Source: Gammaproteobacteria bacterium
GTDB taxonomy: Bacteria > Pseudomonadota > Gammaproteobacteria > Thiohalobacterales > Thiohalobacteraceae
Direction of reading: 5' to 3'
Length of the DNA stretch: 14,306 bases
Assembly: GCA_016214925.1 (NCBI GenBank)
Contig: JACRMO010000165.1
Coordinates: 1 to 14,306, forward strand
This document shows, piece by piece, positions 6,661-14,306 of this stretch. Numbering within the stretch: position 1 is the stretch's first letter; each line of letters starts with the position of its first letter. Both the position numbers and the translations under genes were made by a program. The notes under the pieces are model-generated. The model saw nothing but the letters and a program-made list of their open reading frames with translations, ran no database searches and had not been told where the DNA came from.

Positions 6661-7418
6661 CGCAGACTGCGCAGCCGGTGTTGTGGGACGAATTGTCCTG
6701 GGAGCAAATCGCGGCTTTGCGCGATGGCGGCATGGATATGGTGATCCTGCCGGTGGGCTCGACCGAACAACACGGTCTGCACCTGCCGGTCGGCGTGGAT
6801 ACCTTTTCCGCGCGCGCCGTCGCCGAGGGTGTGTCAGCGCGCACCGGCATCCCGGTGTTGCCGACACTCGCGTATGGCTGTTCGCTCGGGCATTCGCCGA
6901 AATGGCCGGGCACCTTGTCGCTGCGGCCGGAGACCCTGGCACGCATGGTGTACGAACTGGCGGAATGGATTGTCGCGGCGGGTTTCAAGCGGCTGGTTCT
7001 GCTCAACGGTCATGTGACCAACTGGGCGCCGCTGCGTTGCGCGTTGGAGAACATCCGCCACGACTATCCCGATCTACGTATCGCGCTGCGCTCGTTGTGG
7101 GGCATCTCGCGCGAGGTGCATACGCACTACCACCAGGACGCGGAGAATTTTCACGCCAACTGCGCCGAGACCTCGCTGATGCTGGCGCTGCGTCCGGAGC
7201 TGGTGGACATGCGCAAGGCCACCGACGAACCGGACCGCTCCGCGCAGTGTTTCTTCGCCTACACCGTGGACAAGGAGAGCATGCACGGTGGCGTGGGCAA
7301 ACCCAGCGCGGCAGATGCGCGGCAGGGACAGGATTTGTTAGCGTTGTGTGTCGAGCAGTTGTCCAAACAGTTGTTGAAGGCCTTGCAGGAAAAGACGCCG
7401 CTGGAGACCTGCATCTGA
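6657..7418 (+). CDS. Creatininase-superfamily metal-dependent amidohydrolase
   Basis: 253 residues. The superfamily metal-site motif GSTEQHGLHLPVGVD gives E37, H39 and D48, with the same mutual spacing as the ligands of creatininase. NGHVTN at 117-122 supplies H119, and HANCAETS at 166-173 supplies H166 and E171. Classical creatininase has a glutamate two residues after the histidine of its NGH motif; here it is T121, so the enzyme is likely not a true creatininase, and E171 may complete the site as in other family branches. The ATG overlaps the ATPase stop by four bases (ATGA), which makes it part of the guanidine-responsive operon. Expected to hydrolyse a C-N bond of a guanidine-like or cyclic amide compound; the substrate is unknown. 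Confidence 0.85.
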   Translation: MTQTAQPVLWDELSWEQIAALRDGGMDMVILPVGSTEQHGLHLPVGVDTFSARAVAEGVSARTGIPVLPTLAYGCSLGHSPKWPGTLSLRPETLARMVYELAEWIVAAGFKRLVLLNGHVTNWAPLRCALENIRHDYPDLRIALRSLWGISREVHTHYHQDAENFHANCAETSLMLALRPELVDMRKATDEPDRSAQCFFAYTVDKESMHGGVGKPSAADARQGQDLLALCVEQLSKQLLKALQEKTPLETCI

Positions 7419-7437
7419 TGTCGTGAATAAGCCTTCG

Positions 7438-7519
7438 CACACCAAAGGCCGCAAAGGCCGCGAAAGTTTTGATAAGTGAATTATGGATGTTCTTTGCGAT
7501 CTTTGCGGGCTTAGGTGTG
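7438..7519. repeat. Imperfect palindromic intergenic repeat
   Basis: The arms start CACACC (7438-7443) and end GGTGTG (7514-7519). Inside them AAAGGCCGCAAAGGC and CTTTGCGATCTTTGCGGGC pair imperfectly around an AT-rich centre, giving a hairpin of about 82 bases between the hydrolase and glutamine synthetase-like genes. The style (repeated AAAGGCCGC units) resembles dispersed intergenic elements. It could act as a barrier between transcription units. Confidence 0.65.
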
Positions 7520-7556
7520 TAAACAGTGTTGTTCTGAATTAACAGGAGAACCATCC

Positions 7557-8918
7557 ATGTCCGCCGTCATGAAACACACCGCTCATCCGCTGCAGGCCAA
7601 GCTCGAAAGCCAAGGCGTGAAATACGCCATGGCCAGTTTCGTCGATCTGCACGGCGTGAACAAAGCTAAGCTGGTGCCGCTGAATCACCTCGACCGCATG
7701 CTCGGTGGTTCCGAGCTGTATACCGGCGCGGCGCTCGACGGCGTGCCGCAGGAAGTGAGCGAGGACGAAGTCGCCGCGCATCCCGATGCAAACGCCGCGA
7801 CCATCCTGCCCTGGAATCCGGAGATCGCCTGGCTGCCCAGCGATCTGTATCTGCACGACAAACCCTTCTCGGCCTGCTCGCGCAGCATCTTCAAGCGCGT
7901 GCTCGCCGAGGCCGCCGCGATGGGCTTCACCTTCAATTGGGGCATCGAGACCGAGTTCTTCATCCTCAAGGACACGCCCGACGGCGGCTTTGCGCCCGTG
8001 AGCGAAGCCGATACGCTGGCCAAACCTTGTTACGACGCGCAAGGCATGTTCGACAATTACACGCTGGTCGACGAGATCGTGCAGGCCATGAACACGCTCG
8101 GCTGGGACGTGTATTCCTTCGATCACGAAGACGCCAACGGCCAGTTCGAGACCGACTTCATGTACAGCGACGGCCTGACCATGGCCGACCGTTTCGTATT
8201 CTTCCGCATGATGGTCAAGGAGCTGGCCAAGAAGCACGGCTACTTCGCCACCTTCATGCCCAAGCCGTTCGCCAACCGCACCGGTTCTGGCGCGCACTAC
8301 AATATGTCGCTGGCCGACATCAAGACCGGCAAGAATCTGTTCGAGGATGCCAACGACCCGCGCGGCTGCGGTCTGTCCAAGCTCGGCTATCAGTTCATCG
8401 CCGGTGTGCTCAAACATGCGCAGGCGATTTGCGCGGTTATCGCGCCGACGGTGAACAGCTACAAACGTCTGGTGCGGCGCGGCAACGCCTCGGGTTTTAC
8501 CTGGGCCCCGGTGTATGTCTGTTACGGCAACAACAACCGTACCAACATGCTGCGCATTCCCATGGGCGGCGGGCGCGTCGAATGCCGTGCCGCCGATATC
8601 GCCTGCAATCCCTATCTCGGTGGCGCCATGATCCTCGCCGCCGGCCTGCAAGGCATCCGTGAAAATCTCGACCCCGGCGAACCGCACACCGAGAACATGT
8701 ACCGCTACAACGATGCCGAACTCAAGGCGATGGGGATTGAATACCTGCCACGCAATCTCGAAGAGGCGGTGGACGCCTTCGAGGCCGATCCGTTCAGTCG
8801 CGAGGTGTTGGGCGAGCCGATGTTCCGCGCCTTCGGCGAGTACAAACGCCGGGAATGGACCGAGTATCACAACCATGTGGCGGACTGGGAGACGGCGCGG
8901 TATCTGAAATTTTTCTAG
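7557..8918 (+). CDS. glnT: Type III (GlnT-like) glutamine synthetase family protein
   Basis: 453 residues from ATG 7557, chosen because AGGAG lies eight bases upstream; the frame extends to 7515 but without family sequence. The N-terminal beta-grasp region (FVDLHGVNKAKLVP near 28-41) is followed by the catalytic domain: metal glutamates in IETEFF at 130-135, HEDANGQFE at 190-198, GSGAHYNMS at 243-251, the phosphate-binding segment RIPMGGGRVECRAAD, and NPYLGGAMILAAG. Enzymes of this type join ammonia, or in the related gamma-glutamylmethylamide synthetases an amine, to glutamate using ATP. Adjacent to a guanidine pathway it would capture released ammonia, or use another amine as acceptor. Its second histidine position in the GxGxHxH motif is asparagine (N249). 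Sequence alone does not settle ammonia versus amine. Confidence 0.9.
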   Translation: MSAVMKHTAHPLQAKLESQGVKYAMASFVDLHGVNKAKLVPLNHLDRMLGGSELYTGAALDGVPQEVSEDEVAAHPDANAATILPWNPEIAWLPSDLYLHDKPFSACSRSIFKRVLAEAAAMGFTFNWGIETEFFILKDTPDGGFAPVSEADTLAKPCYDAQGMFDNYTLVDEIVQAMNTLGWDVYSFDHEDANGQFETDFMYSDGLTMADRFVFFRMMVKELAKKHGYFATFMPKPFANRTGSGAHYNMSLADIKTGKNLFEDANDPRGCGLSKLGYQFIAGVLKHAQAICAVIAPTVNSYKRLVRRGNASGFTWAPVYVCYGNNNRTNMLRIPMGGGRVECRAADIACNPYLGGAMILAAGLQGIRENLDPGEPHTENMYRYNDAELKAMGIEYLPRNLEEAVDAFEADPFSREVLGEPMFRAFGEYKRREWTEYHNHVADWETARYLKFF

Positions 8919-9047
8919 ATGTAGGGTGGGTTAGCGTTGTTTGCGTAACCCACCAGCGTTGCGTAGCAACACAATGCATTTTTTAATGAGTGCCTACGGC
9001 AGGAGGGTGGGTTACGGCACAAACTGCGTGCCTAACCCACCCTACAT
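8919..9047. repeat. Palindromic repeat with 16-bp perfect terminal inverted repeats
   Basis: ATGTAGGGTGGGTTAG at 8919-8934 is exactly inverted at 9032-9047. Each end also forms its own hairpin (GGTGGGTTA with TAACCCACC on the left; GGTGGGTTA with CTAACCCACC on the right). The centre is AT-rich. It is a miniature-transposon-like element of a kind scattered through proteobacterial genomes. It begins on the base right after the stop codon of the glutamine synthetase-like gene, so it may serve as that gene's transcription end. Confidence 0.85.
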
Positions 9048-9060
9048 GGGATAAAGGTGC

Positions 9061-9199
9061 GACATCGAAGATGGCGCGCCCGACAGGGAGAGACGAGTGC
9101 TGTTTGCGAAGCGTAGCTTCGCGCGAGGCGAGCGCACTCAGGCTTTGCCTGAGGGCCGGGAATCCAGGGAGTGACATCGAAGATGGCGCGCCCGACAGG
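9061..9199. repeat. 27-bp direct repeat duplicating the 3' end of the tRNA gene
   Basis: The 27 bases at 9061-9087 (gacatcgaagatggcgcg, then cccgacagg) recur exactly at 9173-9199, where they hold the last 16 bases of the tRNA-Arg gene plus 11 bases beyond its CCA end. The copies are 112 bases apart. A tRNA 3'-end duplication is the classical footprint of site-specific integration, here enclosing only 85 bases between the copies. Confidence 0.75.
9095..9153. repeat. Palindromic insert between the tRNA 3'-end copies
   Basis: GAGTGC (9095-9100) pairs with GCACTC (9134-9139), enclosing the perfect hairpin GCGAAGC-GTA-GCTTCGC (9106-9122). A second perfect hairpin, CTCAGGC-TTT-GCCTGAG, follows at 9137-9153. 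The tail CCGGGAATCCAGGGAGT resembles ends of known dispersed repeats. No coding capacity. Confidence 0.65.
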
Positions 9200-9260
9200 A
9201 TTCGAACCTGTGACCCCCGCCTTCGGAGGGCGGTACTCTATCCAGCTGAGCTACGGGCGC
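9184..9260 (-). tRNA. tRNA-Arg (anticodon CCG)
   Basis: 77 bases on the minus strand. Acceptor arm GCGCCCG pairs with CGGGCGC, followed by discriminator G and an encoded CCA. D-arm region TAGCTCAGCTGGATAGAGTA; anticodon arm CCGCC-CTCCGAA-GGCGG with anticodon CCG, reading CGG arginine codons; T-arm CAGG-TTCGAAT-CCTG. All arms pair. Its 3' end is repeated 112 bases downstream. Confidence 0.97.
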
Positions 9261-9413
9261 TTGTGACCATGAATGCGCTGCATAGCTTACCTGCTGCGGG
9301 GTCCGCCGTCCACGGCGGGGGCTGCTTGTGGCCATGTGGAAGATATTGATATGTCGGGGCTGATGCACCAAGCACAGGGTTATTGGCCGCATTTCGCGGC
9401 GCATTGAATCGCC

Positions 9414-10199
9414 ATGTCGGCACAACGTGACCCTATCAACGCGGTTCCTGAATGCTACGTCGGACTGTGGCGGCGCTGCCTGCTGCAGGACGCGCAGGGC
9501 GTCGACACGACGACGCAGGTGTTCTGGTTGCAGAGCGGAACGCTGTATGCGGATATCCGCATTCCGAAAAATCGGGATGCCGTGAATAGCATGGCATTGC
9601 AACAAGGCTTCGCCGGCGCCTTGGAGGTCGATGGCAATGTGCTGACGTGGCGACGGTGGTTGGATTTTCAGCCGCCGACGGCGGTGGCGGATGTTGGGCG
9701 CATGCGTTTCACGCGCCTGGATCAAATGGTCGAAGAGGGCGTGCACACCGATTACCGCGAGGTCTGGGAACGTGTTGGTCCCGCCAGTCTCGACCGCGCC
9801 GCATTCGCGTTGCAGGTGGAATATTCGAGCGCCGGCATGCCGCGGCGGCGGGCCGGTGTGCTGGTGATCGTCGGCGACTATTTCATGTTCGCGCTGGATC
9901 GGCTGGCGGCCTTGCCGGTGGGGACGAGTCTCGCGGCGCTGGCAGACGGGGATGCGCTGACATGCGAACAACGCGATCAGTTATACGCCTGCGAGATTTC
10001 GCTGGGCCGGCGTCACGGACCGTGCCCCTGGGAAATACTGTATTCGAGCTTGCCAGACCATGAAGGTCGAAGTCTGTTCGATGTGCATGGCACCTTTGTG
10101 CGCGTCGATTCCAACACCTTCGAACAGCATTCGCCGGATGGCAATGGCCGCCGTACCTGGCGACAAATGGAGCGGGGTGAACGCTTTGTTGCGCCTTGA
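9414..10199 (+). CDS. Unrecognised 261-residue protein, possibly lipocalin-like (HRI1-like)
   Basis: 261 residues, soluble, no signal peptide or membrane segment. It seems to hold two similar halves typical of a double beta-barrel: YVGLWRRCLLQDAQGVDTTT then VFWLQSGTLYADIRIP near residues 15-51, and AFALQVEYSS then AGVLVIVGDYFMFALDR near 130-162, ending DVHGTFVRVDSNTFEQHS. This alternation, with YREVWERV before the second half, reminds me of the HRI1 family, but I could not verify this. Start ATG 9414 lacks a strong Shine-Dalgarno. The transporter gene follows after 60 bases. Function unknown. Confidence 0.75.
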   Translation: MSAQRDPINAVPECYVGLWRRCLLQDAQGVDTTTQVFWLQSGTLYADIRIPKNRDAVNSMALQQGFAGALEVDGNVLTWRRWLDFQPPTAVADVGRMRFTRLDQMVEEGVHTDYREVWERVGPASLDRAAFALQVEYSSAGMPRRRAGVLVIVGDYFMFALDRLAALPVGTSLAALADGDALTCEQRDQLYACEISLGRRHGPCPWEILYSSLPDHEGRSLFDVHGTFVRVDSNTFEQHSPDGNGRRTWRQMERGERFVAP

Positions 10200-10259
10200 G
10201 AGATCGAGAATAGTGGTCTGCCCGTTGACTGACGCCGGCGTTACCCGGCGAGCTTCTGC

Positions 10260-11141
10260 ATGACTGCGTCGCTTCCGGTGATGATACTGCTGGGCGCATC
10301 GGTGCTGTGGGGCGTCACCTGGTGGCCGCTCAAACAGCTCAACGCGCTCGGCATCGAGGGTATACCGCTCACTTTGGTGGCGTTTGGCGCAATCAGTCTG
10401 GTGCTGCTGCCACTGTTGATAATGCGCCGGCGTCAGTGGGTGGGCGAAGGCCATTTTCTGCTGGCCATTGCCGTGCTCGGCGGCTATGCCAATCTCGCCT
10501 TCACCAGCGCCATGATCTACGGCGAGGTGGTGCGGGTGATGGTGTTGTTCTATCTGCTGCCGGTGTGGGGTGTGCTCGGTGGCCGGTTTTTTCTCGGCGA
10601 GCACATCGATGCCGCGCGTGGCCTCGCCGTGGCGCTGGCGCTGGGTGGCGCGTTGCTGATTCTCGGTGGTGTTCAGGCCTTGGCGGGCGAGATTGCCTGG
10701 CCGGATCTGCTGGCGTTGAGTTGCGGTATGGCCTATGCCGGGAACAATCTGCTGTTCCGCGCGCGCCAAGCCTTGCCGGTAACGCACAAGGTCGCTGCCA
10801 TGCTGAGTGGTTGTTTCGGCCTCGCGCTGGTGTTGGTGCTGATACAGGTGCAGCCGTGGCCGGAGGTCGCCTTACACGATTGGGTCTGGGTCGTGTTGTA
10901 TGGCTTGGGCTGGATATTGTGCGCGACGGCGGCGACCCAATGGGCCGTCACGCACCTGGAGGCGGGGCGCGCCTCGATTCTGATCATCATGGAACTGGTC
11001 ACGGCGGTGGTGACGGCGATGTTGTTCGGCGGCGAACGCATGAGTGCTACCGAGTTGCTCGGTGGCGCGTTGATTCTGGCGGCGGCGGTGATCGAGGCGC
11101 GGCGCGGCAGTGAGACGGTATTGCGGGAACAGCGTGCATGA
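10260..11141 (+). CDS. EamA/DMT-family membrane transporter
   Basis: 293 residues with about ten hydrophobic segments in two repeated halves, the architecture of EamA-domain drug/metabolite transporters. Characteristic openings are ASVLWGVTWWPLKQL near residue 13, and the end of the first half LFYLLPVWGVLGGRFFLGE near 96-114; the second half closes with IIMELVTAVVTAMLFGGE near 242-259. Such proteins move small metabolites across the inner membrane, mostly outward, but the substrate cannot be read from sequence. A weak GGCGAG precedes the ATG. It follows the 261-residue gene on the same strand, perhaps in one unit. Its neighbours invite a link to nitrogenous waste export, which is only a guess. 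Confidence 0.88.
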   Translation: MTASLPVMILLGASVLWGVTWWPLKQLNALGIEGIPLTLVAFGAISLVLLPLLIMRRRQWVGEGHFLLAIAVLGGYANLAFTSAMIYGEVVRVMVLFYLLPVWGVLGGRFFLGEHIDAARGLAVALALGGALLILGGVQALAGEIAWPDLLALSCGMAYAGNNLLFRARQALPVTHKVAAMLSGCFGLALVLVLIQVQPWPEVALHDWVWVVLYGLGWILCATAATQWAVTHLEAGRASILIIMELVTAVVTAMLFGGERMSATELLGGALILAAAVIEARRGSETVLREQRA

Positions 11142-11143
11142 GC

Positions 11144-11158
11144 GCACTGCTATTGTGC
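11144..11158. promoter_or_regulatory. NtrC-like dyad upstream of the urease operon
   Basis: GCAC-TGCTATT-GTGC has the NtrC half-sites and spacing; against GCAC-N5-TGGTGC it has one mismatch. It begins three bases after the transporter stop and about 190 before the urease operon start. A second, looser dyad TGCA-N9-TGCA lies at 11223-11239. No convincing sigma-54 promoter was found between these and ureD, so direct control is unproven. Confidence 0.4.
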
Positions 11159-11331
11159 GGATCGGCACGATATTGGACGCGCCCGTCCATTATGCGTGGT
11201 GAAGATCGCGCCGACGTAATTATGCATTGCGCCGTTGCATTGTGCGCAGTTATCTTTGCCTGAACGCAGGTGCGGATACATTCGATCATAACGGGAGACA
11301 TAAGCGTGCGTTGTACACACAAGGCTCGGCT

Positions 11332-12222
11332 GTGTCCCGGGATTTGGCGGTGAGCGCTGAGCCGCTTGTATCGGCGCCGCCGGGCTGGCGCGGCGAGTTG
11401 CAGCTCACGCTGACGCGCCCCGACTCGAGTCCGGCCGGGCGCACGGTGGTCGCGGCGCGGCGTCATCTAGGCCCGCTGAATATCCAGCGCGCGTTCTACC
11501 CGGAGGCCGAGGTCGCGCACATTTATTTGCTGCATCCGCCCGGCGGGGTGGTCGGCGGCGACGAACTTTATATCGATGTCGAGGTACAGGCCGGCGCGCA
11601 TGCGCTGATCACAACGCCGGCCTCGGGCAAGCTGTATCGCAGCGCGGGACGACAGGCGCGCTTGCAACAGGTGTTGCGTGTGGCGAGCGGTGCCACCCTG
11701 GAATGGTTGCCGCAGGAAACCATCGTGTACTCAGGTGCGCAGGCGCAGATGAGCACGCGAGTGGAATTGCACAGTGGTAGCCGCTTCATCGGTTGGGAGA
11801 TGCTGTGCTTGGGCAGGCCCGCGTGTCACGAGACGTTTACCCGGGGCCATTTGCTGCAGCGCTTTGAATTGTGGCGTGACAATCAACCGATCTGGGTGGA
11901 GCGTTCGCGCTTCGAAGGTGGTGCGCACAGTTTGACCGCCGATTGGGGTATGCGCCATAAACCGCTGGCCGCGACCTTGGTTGCAACCGTGAACGATGCG
12001 GCGTTGGTCGAGCGCATTCGCGAGACCGCAATGCCTGCGGCGGACTATGAATTGGATGCGGATGCGTACTTCTCCGTGACGCAATTAGATGAGGTGTTGG
12101 TCTGTCGCTATCTCGGCACGCAGGCGCAACAGGCGCAAGTCTGTCTCGGTCGTGCCTGGGCGGAGATCCGCCGCTGTCTGCTGGGACGTGAACCCTGCGC
12201 GCCGCGAATCTGGAATACATAG
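11332..12222 (+). CDS. ureD: Urease accessory protein UreD
   Basis: UreD (UreH) is the scaffold that, with UreF and UreG, loads nickel into the urease apoprotein. From the GTG at 11332 it has 296 residues, near the family's usual 270-300. Signatures: PPGWRGELQLTLTRP near the start, GPLNIQRAFYPE, the family motif HPPGGVVGGDELYIDV, LITTPASGKLYRS, and WLPQETIVYSGA. The start is uncertain: GTG 11332 has AAGG seven bases upstream, GTG 11350 would remove six residues, and TTG 11311 or 11227 would add residues unlike the family. No ATG is available in this frame near the start. It opens the cluster ureDABC; UreE, UreF and UreG should follow UreC beyond the window. Confidence 0.92.
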   Translation: MSRDLAVSAEPLVSAPPGWRGELQLTLTRPDSSPAGRTVVAARRHLGPLNIQRAFYPEAEVAHIYLLHPPGGVVGGDELYIDVEVQAGAHALITTPASGKLYRSAGRQARLQQVLRVASGATLEWLPQETIVYSGAQAQMSTRVELHSGSRFIGWEMLCLGRPACHETFTRGHLLQRFELWRDNQPIWVERSRFEGGAHSLTADWGMRHKPLAATLVATVNDAALVERIRETAMPAADYELDADAYFSVTQLDEVLVCRYLGTQAQQAQVCLGRAWAEIRRCLLGREPCAPRIWNT

Positions 12223-12242
12223 CTAAACGAAGAGGCATAGGC

Positions 12243-12545
12243 ATGGAACTGTCACCCCGCGAGAAAGACAAGCTGCTGCTGTTTACCGCCGCGCTGCTGG
12301 CCGAGCGCCGCAAGGCGCGTGGCGTCAAACTGAATTATCCCGAGGCCATGGCCTATATCAGCGCCGCGATTCTGGAAGGCGCGCGCGACGGCAGGACTGT
12401 CGCCGAGCTGATGAGTTACGGCGCGACGCTGCTGTCGCGCGAAGACGTCATGGAAGGCATTCCGGAAATGATTCCCGAGGTGCAGGTGGAAGCGACCTTT
12501 CCGGACGGCACCAAGCTGGTGACGGTGCATAACCCGATTGTCTGA
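12243..12545 (+). CDS. ureA: Urease gamma subunit
   Basis: 100 residues, the exact usual length of the bacterial gamma subunit. It opens MELSPREKDKLLLFTAALLA and holds KLNYPEAMAYISAAILEGAR and the region LSREDVMEGIPEMIPEVQ, ending VTVHNPIV, all family hallmarks. It packs against UreB and UreC in the cytoplasmic (UreABC)3 enzyme that hydrolyses urea to ammonia and carbamate. AGAGG lies upstream of the ATG. It follows ureD by 20 bases and precedes ureB by 23. Confidence 0.97.
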   Translation: MELSPREKDKLLLFTAALLAERRKARGVKLNYPEAMAYISAAILEGARDGRTVAELMSYGATLLSREDVMEGIPEMIPEVQVEATFPDGTKLVTVHNPIV

Positions 12546-12568
12546 CATGCTGGATAAAGGACGAAGCA

Positions 12569-12882
12569 ATGATCCCAGGTGAAATCATTACCGCCGCCGG
12601 CGCCATCGAGCTGAACGTCGGCCGCGCTACCGTTACGCTGAGTGTGGCCAATACCGGCGACCGGCCGATTCAGGTCGGTTCGCATTATCACTTCTACGAG
12701 ACCAATGCGGCGCTCGGTTTCGACCGCGAGCAAGCGCGCGGTTACCGGCTGAATATCGCCGCCGGCACGGCGGTACGCTTCGAGCCGGGGCAGAGCCGCG
12801 AGGTGGAGCTGGTCGCCTATGCGGGCGAGCGCGTCGTATATGGTTTCAACGGCAAGATCATGGGCCCACTGGAGGTTGAGTT

Positions 12883-12886
<4 letters not shown>
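12569..12886 (+). CDS. ureB: Urease beta subunit
   Basis: 105 residues, normal for a separate bacterial beta subunit. Hallmarks: MIPGEIITAAGAIELNVGR at the start, VGSHYHFYETN near residue 36, FDREQARGYRLNIAAGTAVR, and VYGFNGKIMGPLEVEL at the end. AAAGGA lies just upstream of the ATG. The stop overlaps the ureC start by four bases (ATGA), so the structural subunits are translationally coupled. Confidence 0.97.

Positions 12887-14306
<1,420 letters not shown>

Noticed and set aside
5452..6942. 496-residue open frame on the minus strand
   Set aside because: It is antisense to the permease, ATPase and hydrolase genes, which show clear family motifs; GC-rich codon use leaves the opposite strand open.
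11160..11330. Sigma-54 promoter for ureD
   Set aside because: Candidates such as CTTTGCC at 11255-11260 lack GG twelve bases upstream, and CGGCACG near 11163 lacks the -12 GC.

Overview
The window is GC-rich bacterial DNA with tightly packed genes. The gene set and the sigma-54/NtrC-type control sites suggest a proteobacterium, most likely gammaproteobacterial; this is an impression from protein style, not a placement. It is a nitrogen-acquisition region that joins a guanidine-degradation locus to a urease operon.

Left arm (1-3297, minus strand): a biotin-dependent carboxylase of the urea/guanidine carboxylase family, cut by the window edge after 658 residues. It is preceded in its operon by two DUF1989 proteins, 'urea carboxylase-associated proteins' 2 and 1, now understood as carboxyguanidine deiminase subunits. 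The junction between these two genes looks abnormal, as if a short piece were missing.

Control region (3298-3850): a divergent intergenic region. It has a sigma-54-type promoter on each strand, one NtrC-like dyad between them, and a clear guanidine-I (ykkC) riboswitch on the plus strand whose 5' edge lies right at the predicted transcription start. The riboswitch is the strongest evidence that the substrate is guanidine rather than urea.

Right arm (3851-8918, plus strand): an ABC importer of the urea-carboxylase-region type (binding protein, permease and an ATPase carrying a frameshift), a creatininase-superfamily metal hydrolase overlapping the ATPase, and a type III (GlnT-like) glutamine synthetase relative. 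Together they suggest guanidine import, carboxylation to carboxyguanidine, deimination towards allophanate (hydrolase expected beyond the left edge), and ammonia capture.

Middle (8919-11141): a palindromic repeat, a tRNA-Arg(CCG) on the minus strand whose 3' end is duplicated downstream, an unrecognised 261-residue protein and an EamA/DMT-family membrane transporter.

Right end (11144-14306, plus strand): an NtrC-like dyad followed by ureD-ureA-ureB-ureC. UreC is cut by the edge at residue 474, and all visible nickel and catalytic residues are in place. Several different palindromic intergenic repeats punctuate the region, one of them inside the ABC transporter operon.
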